Shown piece by piece: positions 47,836 to 55,742 of a stretch of 64,000 nucleotides of DNA (its first letter is position 1; every line of letters starts with the position of its first letter). The notes under the pieces are model-generated. The model was not told where the DNA came from, made no database searches, and was given only the letters and a program-made list of their open reading frames with translations. Source of the stretch: Litsea cubeba (taxonomy: Eukaryota > Streptophyta > Magnoliopsida > Laurales > Lauraceae); the NCBI GenBank assembly GCA_012931725.1, contig WHSA01000753.1, positions 124,001 through 188,000 of the forward strand, written 5' to 3'. Position numbers and translations under genes: made by a program.

Positions 47836-48316
47836 GCGGGGCAACCCCAGGAGCACCCAGCTGGACCCTCTACAGGGGATAGGCGGAGCCCAGGGCCCCG
47901 CGCCTATTGTATACACTCGGGCTGTAACCTCTTGGCTGTAACCCTTGTGCGTTTGTCCCAGGGTGGATTCGGAAATCATGCACCCCAGGGGCCTCCCCAG
48001 GTTTCGAACCCGAGACCTCCTGTATAAAGGATAATCTGGGTGAGTTCTGGTACCACTTGGGCTAGTAGCTCAAGTGGTACCAGAACTCACCCAGATTATC
48101 CTTTATACAGGAGGTCTCGGGTTCGAAACCTGGGGAGGCCCCTGGGGTGCATGATTTCCGAATCCACCCTGGGACAAACGCACAAGGGTTACAGCCAAGA
48201 GGTTACAGCCCGAGTGTATACAATAGGCGCGGGGCCCTGGGCTCCGCCTATCCCCTGTAGAGGGTCCAGCTGGGTGCTCCTGGGGTTGCCCCGCTCAGCT
48301 CGGATACCCTCCTACA
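47814..48316. repeat. 503-bp near-perfect palindrome of two head-to-head SINE-like units
   Basis: 47814-48064 and 48066-48316 are inverted copies around base 48065. By eye I find one mismatch, at 48060/48070. The right arm, read on the plus strand, has an A-box-like TAGCTCAAGTGG (48066-48077), a B box GGTTCGAAACC (48120-48130) and ends CCTCCTACAAAAA, so each arm looks like a tRNA-derived SINE of about 250 bp with its 5' end at the centre. It occupies the place of the gypsy 3' LTR. Its outer six bases, TGTAGG, are also the outer six bases of the genuine LTR end. Confidence 0.85.
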
Positions 48317-48407
48317 AAAAGGCCGGCCTTTTTGTTCTGCCGCGCTTATGCTTCTGATTGTTGCAGCTTTGAAGGAGAGAAAACGGGCTGCCAGATACAT
48401 TTAGAAG

Positions 48408-49867
48408 ATGAACGATGCCTGGCTCCGCCTGGTGAAGCGATACAGCGGTCATGACGGCAGGGCGGCCTGGTCGCTGCTAGGGTATCGGCCGAAGTACCGC
48501 GGATATTTGAGGGGCACCGTAGAGCCGATCCAGGGTGAAGGTGCCGGACTCGAGGTCGGTCAGGAGCAGGCCGGTCCGGAGGTCGCAGAGCCCTCGCGGG
48601 CGTCGTCTGACGTTAGGGCCACGTCTGGAACCCTAGCTTCCACATCGGGATCGAGACTTCCCCAGGTCTCAGGAAGGGAATCGAGTCAACCTGCCCGATC
48701 TCCCTCGCCAGGCTCCGAGATGAGGCGCACCAGGCGCTTGTCCTTCGAGGACCTCGAGGTCTTGGCGCTTGGAGTGGAGGACGCCCGAGCCCCCCAGGAG
48801 CCGGTGAGTTTCCCGGAGCACCCATCTCCGAGGGCTCGGGCAGCTTCCCCTGCGGAGGTGACGGAGGTTCCCGCACCCCCCAGCCCTGTAGATCCAGAGG
48901 TATGCCTGCCCCCGGATGAGGTTGAGCAGGAGGAAACTCGGCCGCTGAAGATGCCGAGGACCGACGCGGGCCCTAGCTCGGCTGCTGCCTCGTTGCCGCA
49001 GGGGCCGCCGTTATGGGAGCCGAGCTTCATGCTTGGGCCGGGGAGGCCGATGACGATGGAGGATTGCATTCTTCACAAGATCGATCTCCCGGTCCTCGAG
49101 GCCCTTGGGCGAGCCTGCGCCCTTCCCCGGGACATGGAGCGGCTGGACAAGTACAGCGATCAGAAGCTGATCCTGTCGATGTTGCAGTCCAACTTCGCGG
49201 TAAATCTTCATTTCCTTTTGTCAAACCAGCGATTTAGCGTTTAACGCTCTTTGGATCTAACACGTACACCCCGTTTCTTTGACAGGCGGCACAGAAGTCC
49301 ATGGCCGTTGCTGACAGGATCCGCAGGTACAGCGCGGACGTTGCCGAGCTGACCGTGGAGAAGAACGGCCTGCAGGAATCCCTGGACGCCGTTAGCCAGA
49401 AGTTAGCCAGGGTGGAAGGGGAGTACGCGGCGAAGCTCGAGCAGGCGAGGGAAGAAGCCGAAGCGGAGAGGACTAGGACGGCCGAGCTCGAGGTCTCCAT
49501 TTTGAAGATGGGAGACGATTACGCGGCCCTGCTTCTAGCCGAGTCCAAGAGGGCGGACGAGGCCGAGGAGAAGCTCGAATCCGAGTCCAAGAGGGCGGAT
49601 GAAGCCGAGGCGAAGCTCGAGTCCGAGTGCGATGCTGCGTTCGAGGATGCCAAAGTGCAGGTCACCGCCCACTACAAGGAAAGGGTTCTTGTTGTGAGGG
49701 ATAAGGCCTATGCGAAAGGGTGGCTTGCCGGCCTGAAGGAGGCCGGGGTCTCGGAGGGCCACCCCTCCTTTCGGGAGCCTCCTCCGTACATGCTTCCGGT
49801 GCCGACCTCTGCCCGTCCATCCGGCGAAGCCTCTGACGCCGCAGCCCGTGCAACTGACCGGTCATGA
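48408..49867 (+). CDS. Antisense coiled-coil gene of the gypsy element, two exons
   Basis: Opposite in strand to gag-pol, between integrase and the missing 3' LTR. Exon 1 is 48408-49199, the intron 49200-49285 (GTAAAT...TTTGACAG, 86 bp), exon 2 49286-49867. The frame is continuous and gives 457 residues. Residues 1-45 are basic (WLRLVKRYSGHDGRAAW); a long Pro/Ser/Glu-rich disordered part follows; then MTMEDCILHKIDLPVLEALG; then from about residue 265 a coiled coil with ESKRADEAE repeated; then KAYAKGWLAGLKEAG. Similar antisense genes are known in Tat elements (Grande, RIRE2), and gypsy-associated plant proteins often pair an N-terminal Transposase_28-type domain with such a coiled-coil tail. 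That N-terminal part is absent here. A consensus splice acceptor (TTGTTGCAG, ending 48366) lies just upstream, so an earlier exon was probably lost. Function unknown. Confidence 0.7.
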
Positions 49868-50342
49868 CCTCGGGACCTCGGGATATTCGCTTTCTTGCTT
49901 TATGCTCTGTAATTTTCTTCAATTTGTATTTGCTGAACACTGTAATGAGTGATTTTAATACAATTGAAAGTTTCTTCAAATACTCGTGCTTCTGTCTCTT
50001 TTAAGCCTGGTACTTTGATGCTTGAGTTCGGCAGAGTGCTCCTTGTGACGGAACGTTAGAACTGAGTGTCGAGTAGTCTTCTTGGGCGCCAGCGTCGATA
50101 CTCCATACCTTAGGTGATTTTCTTTGGTATTCGCGCTGATCCTCCGTATTTTAGGTGATCTTCATTGGTATTTGCGCTGATCTTGAATAGCGATAGACAT
50201 GGTGGCGCGGCTGACGAGGGAATCGGACGGATGTCTCCACGTGGCGCCATAGGGATCGCCGGTCAACAGCCGTGCATTCCCAGTAACGCGTGGGAGACTT
50301 CGCCCTCATAACTTCTTTCGGAGACTGAGTCCTTCTCCTTCC
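49868..50342 (+). other. 3' untranslated region of antisense gene and spacer
   Basis: TGTAATGAGTGATTTTAATACAATTG (two words: TGTAATGAGTG, TTTTAATACAATTG) at about 49940-49966 looks like a plant 3' end. A unit of about 44 bp (TAGGTGATTTTCTTTGGTATTCGCGCTGATC and its variant) is repeated in tandem at about 50110-50181. Confidence 0.45.
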
Positions 50343-50350
50343 TATAAATA
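50343..50350 (+). promoter_or_regulatory. TATA box of a second plus-strand unit
   Basis: TATAAATA in the context CTATAAATAGGGG, about 58 bases before ATG 50401. It is on the strand opposite to gag-pol and inside the element, so it would drive an antisense transcript. Confidence 0.55.
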
Positions 50351-50400
50351 GGGGTGGCAAGCTTGCCATGGGAGAAGAAAAGAACATAGCAGTAGGAATC

Positions 50401-50535
50401 ATGTCCGTGAGGTGTCTGAAATTGCTTGATCCGGGGGGGAACCTTGCGCCGTTGGACGGCTATCCCCGAGGGGGGAAGGCTGTCGTGGTCTGCGCGCTCT
50501 CTGAAGGAACTCCCCGTGGACCACGCGCTCTCTGA
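50401..50535 (+). CDS. Small antisense ORF downstream of an internal TATA box
   Basis: ATG 50401 is the first start codon after the TATA box and opens 44 codons (MSVRCLKLLDPGGNLAPLDG...), ending at TGA 50533. A run of seven G at about 50433-50439 could be a frameshift point. A second frame without an ATG start continues open to 50890, just before a 3'-UTR-like stretch (TTCTTGTAATGAAGC, about 50960). Whether the transcript codes for 44 residues, for a longer frameshifted protein, or for nothing cannot be decided. No known domain seen. Confidence 0.35.
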   Translation: MSVRCLKLLDPGGNLAPLDGYPRGGKAVVVCALSEGTPRGPRAL

Positions 50536-51285
50536 ACGCGGGTTCACGGCCATCCGCCCCTGGCCAGACAGAGGATGCGCTGCAGGGGGACGGTGGCGCA
50601 TTCTCGTCCGACAAGGCCCTGTGCGCCCGTCGTACGGGAGGCGGGATGAGGCCCCGCTGGACCGGGAGGCTTCTTCAAGCTTGGCTGGTCCCATTGGCCG
50701 CCGAGGGTGTTGCAGAGCCCAGCGAGGTCCAGGGCCTCCGAACTGGAGGGGCTGTGCGATGCTTTGGTCTGACCAGCAAAAGTGCATTGCACAGCCCGGT
50801 GAAATTCAGGATCACTCAGAGCCTCCAGGCGGCGATCCGGCGTCCTCGAGCCTTCTGCCTGAAGAGTCGGTGAAGATCAGAGTCTCCTAGCCTTTCTCCA
50901 TTTTCTGTTTTTAGAGGACTGTGATCCTCCTTTCCATACTTTGCTTTCTGTTCTGTATTTCTTGTAATGAAGCAGTTTGCAATGGATAAAAAGGAATTCT
51001 CTGATTACCCAAACTGTGTACAGTGCTTTTGAGTTCTTTTTCTCATTTCTTTGCGCTGTTCCGGAATGCTTGGATTTTTGTTTGAATGCTGGCACTGACC
51101 TCGGCCGAAAGGGCTGGCTTTGGCCGAGACGAGCTGCATTGTGCCGAAGTGGACCCATTCCGTTGGCCTCGGCTCGGCGAAAGTGAGTTCGGCAATGGCC
51201 TTCTGAGGGGTGTATGAACCCGGACTTCAGGAAACTGTCCTTGGCCGAACTGCCTTGCGCCGAGGTGTGAGGGGTTTATGAACCC

Positions 51286-51724
51286 AGACTTTAGGAAAGG
51301 CTGAGTGTAGGAACTGCAGGCCATTTCCAAGGCGTAGAGCCTTGAGTGTGTCCAAGACACGGGGCTTTAGGAAAGGCCGAGTGTAGGAACTCTTCCAGGC
51401 CGTTTCCAGGGCGTAGAGCCTTAGTGTGTCCAAGACACGGGGCTTTAGGAAAGGCCGAGTGTAGGAACTCTTCCAGGCCGTTTCCAGGGCGTAGAGCCTT
51501 AGTGTGTCCAAGACACGGGGCTTTAGGAAAGGCTGAGTGTAGGAACTCGAAGCCATTTCCAGGGCGTAGAGCCTGAGTGTGTCCAAGACACGGGGCTTTA
51601 GGAAAGGTTGAGTGTAGGAACTCGAAGCCATTTCCAGGGCGTAGAGCCTGAGTGTGTCCAAGACACGGGGCTTTAGGAAAGGCTGAGTGTAGGAACTCGA
51701 AGCCATTTCCAGGGCGTAGAGCCT
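51286..51724. repeat. 75/78-bp tandem repeats downstream of integrase
   Basis: Five repeats of GTGTCCAAGACACGGGGCTT... start at about 51351, 51429, 51507, 51582 and 51657 (minus offset), with periods 78, 78, 75, 75, and one degenerate partial copy before them. The first full copies carry AACTCTTCCAGGCCG, the later ones AACTCGAAGCC. Each unit has the small palindrome GTGTCCAAGACAC. All periods are multiples of three, so open frames run through them on both strands, but no protein family is recognised. The position between integrase and the 3' end matches the variable repeat region of Tat elements. Confidence 0.9.
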
Positions 51725-51806
51725 GTGCTGCCGGAGTCGACCAGAGTGAGACAGATTGACGACAAGGCAAAAGCTGCTTTTATTGATTCTGAGGTCCATT
51801 ACATCT

Positions 51807-53580
51807 TTAGAAATAAAATTTCTTCAAGTGGGATGCATTCCACGGTCTCGGCAGCGGCTTGCCATCCAAGTCTTCGAGCTTGTAGGCCGACTTTCCTGCC
51901 AGTGAGACTACTCTGAACGGGCCATGCCAGTTCGGGGCAAGCTTCCCCTCGTTTGGTTCTCTGTCAGCTGGCAGGGTCTTCTTTAAAACGAGTTCTCCCA
52001 TGGTGAACCTTCTTTCCTTGACATTTTGATTGTACGCCCTGGCTAACCGCTGCTGATAGTCGGTCAGTCTCAGGGCTGCTGCTTCTCGTCGCTCGTCTGC
52101 AAGCTCCAGCTCCATTGCCAGGTTCGTCTCATTTCGGCCTTGGTCGACCAGCTCTGTCCTCAGGGTAGGAAGGCCGATTTCCAAGGGAATGACCGCCTCC
52201 ATCCCGTAGGCCAGAGAGAAAGGTGTTGCCGAGGTGGACCTCCTTGGAGTTGTTCTGTATGCCCACAGCACGCTCGGAAGCTCCTCTGTCCATCTGCCCT
52301 TTGCCTTGTCCAGTCGCTTCTTCAGGCCGTCCAGGATCACTTTGTTGGAGATTTCTGCCTGGCCATTACTCTGTGGATATGCCGGGGTGGAGTAATGGTT
52401 TCTGATGCCGTGCTCTTGGCAGAAGTCTCTGAAGGATTTGGAATCGAACTGAGTCCCGTTGTCCGAAATCAGGGTCCGGGGGATGCCGAACCTCGTAAGG
52501 ATGTTTTTCCAAACGAAGTTCCTGGAGTCCCTGTCCGTGATGGAAGACAACGGTTCAGCCTCTACCCACTTTGTGAAGTAGTCCGTAGCCACTATCAGCC
52601 ATCTCTTGTTCCCTGGAGCTCGGTGAAGAGGCCCCACAATGTCCAGGCCCCATTGAGCGAAGGGCCATGGGCTAGAGAGGGGACTCAGATCCTGTGCTGG
52701 CTGATGGAGGGAGTGAGAAAACTTCTGGCATTTCTCGCATTTCCTAGCGTAGACCTGGGCGTCCTTTTGCATGTAGGGCCACCAGTAACCCTGGCTGATT
52801 GCTCTGTAGGCCAATGACCGACCTCCTATATGGCTGCCGCAGATTCCTTCATGGATCTCGTACAGGAAGTCGTCCACCTTGGTCGGGTGGACGCATTGGA
52901 GGTATGGACCTGTGAAGGACTTCCTGTAGAGTTTGCCTTCTGGAGAGAGCCAAAACCGAGCTGCCTTGAGCCTGATCTTGTGGGCTTCTGTCTTGTCCTC
53001 GGGGAGCTGGTCGTCCTTCAAGTAGGCGACGATTGGGTCCATCCAGCTGGGGCCGAGGTCAGCACAGAGGACAAGCCGAGATGAATGGAGTTCTAGACTT
53101 GACCTTGATACTGACCCGACCTCGATGGTCCTCTTCTTTCCTGCTTCGACAGAGGAGGCCAGGTTTGCAAGCGCATCTGCGTGCGTGTTGGTATCTCGGG
53201 ATATTTGCCTGACCTCGGCTTTCTGGAATTGGGAGAGTAGTTTTTTCGCAAGGGCTAAGTAGGCCGCCATCCTGTCGTCCCTGGCCTGGTAGTCCCCAGC
53301 GAGCTGGCTAGTTACCAGTTGAGAGTCGCTGAAGATCTCCAGATGCTGGGCTCCGAGGATTCGGGCGCTGTTCAACCCTGCAATCATTGCTTCGTACTCT
53401 GCCTCATTGTTCGTCGCTTTGAAGTCCAAGGTGAAGGCTTGCTCTATGACCAGTCCCTCTGGCGATTGGAGAACTATGCCGAGGCCAGCTCTCTTGGAGG
53501 TGGACGACCCGTCGACAAAGATCTTCCATGCCGAGGTGGGAGACTGCTGGACTTCTGTTTCTACTGGCTCTTGCCCTGTG
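51807..53580 (-). pseudogene. Gypsy pol, third part: second RNase H and integrase
   Basis: The frame with IFVDGSSTSKRAGLGIV (about 53530), NNEAEYEAMIAGLNSARI and DSQLVTSQLAGDYQARD is an archaeal-like second RNase H, the mark of Tat elements. Integrase follows: the zinc-finger part HEGICGSHIGGR with CEKCQKFS, then DIVGPL, ATDYFTKWVEA, ISDNGTQF and a catalytic Glu in PQSNGQAEISN. The C-terminal part ends in WNASHLKKFYF and a stop at 51807. It is separated from part two by a single-base shift at the C run 53581-53585 (plus strand). Confidence 0.9.
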
Positions 53581-54643
53581 CCCCCAGTGCCGTGCCGAGC
53601 TGGGTCGGAGCCGGGTTGGGGGAGGCGAATTCGACAATGAAGTCTGCCAGGATCTGGGCTTTGATCGCAGTTCGGGGACGGTACTGTATGTCATACTGCC
53701 CCAGTTCAACTGCCCACTTTGATATGCGCCCTGAAAAGTCAGCTTTCTTGAACAATGAACGGAGTGGGTGCTCCGTGATCACCACAATGGTGTGGGATTG
53801 AAAATAATGGGAGAGCTTGCGGGAGGCGGTGACGAGAGCCAAGGCAAGCTTCTCCAGTAGGAGGTACCTTGTCTCGGCATCGAGCAGGGTCTTGCTCGTG
53901 TAATAGATCGGCTTTTGAACTCCCTCGTCCTCCCTGATGAGGACGGAGCTCACTGCGTGATCCGAGACCGCAAGGTATAAATACAGAATCTCCCCCAAAG
54001 TCGGGGTGGAGAGTAAAGGTGGTGACATTAAATAAGTTTTGAGTGCGGCCAATGCCTGGTCGCACTCGGGGGTCCACTGGAACTTCAGATTTTTTCTTAG
54101 AAGTTGAAAGAAAGGCCTGCACTTATCTGATGAGCGGCTGATGAAGCGATTGAGTGCGGCGGCCATTCCTGTGAGCCTCTGAACTTCCTTTGTGGTAGAG
54201 GGACTTTGGATGCCCTGGATGGCAGTGATCTGTTCTGGATTGGCCTCTATCCCCCTCCGCGTCACCAAGCTGCCGAGGAACTTGCCAGAGGCTACGCCGA
54301 AGGCGCACTTGGAAGCGTTTAACTTGAGCTTGTAGGCGCGAAGGATGCCGAAGACTTGGCCGAGATCCGTCAGATGGTCGCTGGAGCGCACAGATTTGAC
54401 GACCATGTCGTCGATGTACACCTCTACCGATCGGCCGAGCTGGGCCTGGAACATCTTTGTGACGAGGTGCTGATAGGTCGCCCCCGCGTTCTTCAGCCCG
54501 AAGGGCATCACCTTATAGCAGTAAGTGCCGCGGGGGGTGATGAACGATGTTTTCTCCTCGTCGGGCTCGTAGAGCGGGATCTGATGATAGCCTCGGTAGG
54601 CGTCAAGGAAGCTCATTCGGTCATGACCGGCGGGTGGCGTCAA
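53561..54643 (-). pseudogene. Gypsy pol, second part: RT core and RNase H
   Basis: RT resumes after the first frameshift with MSFLDAYRGYHQIPL (containing the first catalytic Asp), TPRGTYCYKVMPFGLKNAG and the active site VYIDDMVVKS. The connection and RNase H follow (LYLAVSDHAVSSVLIREDEG, IYYTSKTLLDAETRY, DIQYRPRTAIKAQILADF). The frame ends at 53561, just past the G/C-run frameshift. Catalytic residues are present; only reading-frame breaks are seen. Confidence 0.9.
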
Positions 54644-55742
54644 TCAGTTGGTCAATCTTCGGGAGGGGAAAACTGTCCTTAGGGCAAGCCCTGTTCAGGT
54701 CGGTGAAGTCCACGCACACCCTCCACTTCCCAGTTTTCTTCTTGACCACCACCGTGTTGGCCAGCCATACCGGGTACTGGACTTCCCGGATGGCCCCTGC
54801 TTTTAGCAGGTTGTCGACCTCTTCGACGACCGCATCTGTCTGCTGCAACCCGGTCCTGCGGGCCCTCTGCACTACCGGCTTGTGGTCGGGGTCGACGTTG
54901 AGCTTGTGGCACATGACCTCATGGTCGACCCCGGGCATTTCACTTGGGTTCCAAGCGAAGACGTCCACATTCTGCATCAAGAACCGAGAGAGTTCGGCCC
55001 TTTCTTCGTCCGACAGCTGGGTGCCAATCAGGAAGAACCTGTCTGGGTCTGCCGGGTCCAGTCTGACCTCGGCCAGGTCCTCGATGCTCTTCTTCTCAGG
55101 GTCCCGGCCGATCTCATCGAGGCCTTTCTCGAACTCGGCCAGGTTGACGCGCTCTGGCTCCTTCACTGCTGGGACTGCGGCCAGCATGCACTGCCTGGCC
55201 TGCTGCTGGTCTCCCTTCACTGTGACTACCTCCATCTTGCCCTCCTTGCTCTCATGGACGAACTTCAGCTTTTGGTGGAGGGAAGAAGGAACTGCCTCTA
55301 GCTTGTGGAGCCATGTTCTGCCCAGAATGACATTATAGGGAGAAGGGGCGTCCACAACCAGGAAGTCGGCCAGCACGGATGCTCCACCAACTTGGGATTC
55401 CAAGGTGATCCGACCCTTGGGATAGACTGGCGTGGCGGATAACCCTAGCAGGGGTGCCCGGACCTCCGTGAGGTCTGCTTCGGAGAGCTTCATCCTCTTG
55501 AAGCAGTCGTAGTAGAGGACCTCGGAGGAGCTGCCGGAGTCGACGAGGATCCTCTTCACGGTGAAGTCTCTCAGCTTCATGGTGAGGAGCAAGGGGTCGT
55601 TGTGAGGGACTTGGACTCCCTCTAGATCTCGATCCGAGAACGAGATGGCGGGTCGGTCGCGGCGGGCTCTCTTGGATGCCGGAGCGAGTTCGGCTTTCAT
55701 TATTTCTTTCCCGTGCGAAGCCCGCCTGGCCTCGGCTCGGGC
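54621..55742 (-). pseudogene. Gypsy pol, first part: protease and RT N-terminus
   Basis: The first ATG is 55700, but the frame is open back to 55742, directly after the gag TAG and in the same frame as gag. It contains SFSDRDLEGVQVPHNDPLL, the aspartic protease motif ILVDSGSSSEVLYYD, and VILGRTWLHKL. The RT N-terminus follows (VWLANTVVVKKKTGKWRVCV and DFTDLNRACPKDSFPLPKID). Near 54632-54640 an extra base in a G/C run (CGGCGGGTGG on the plus strand) breaks the frame after QLIDAT. Confidence 0.9.

Noticed and set aside
48055..48135. Possible tRNA gene (A and B boxes)
   Set aside because: No full cloverleaf or acceptor stem could be drawn; the boxes fit a tRNA-derived SINE, and the unit continues for about 180 bases past the B box.
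51286..51724. CRISPR-like regular repeats
   Set aside because: The repeats are directly abutting without unique spacers and lie inside a plant retrotransposon.
51227..51799. Repeat-encoded proteins on either strand of the tandem array
   Set aside because: Open frames follow simply from the period being a multiple of three; there is no start context or known domain.
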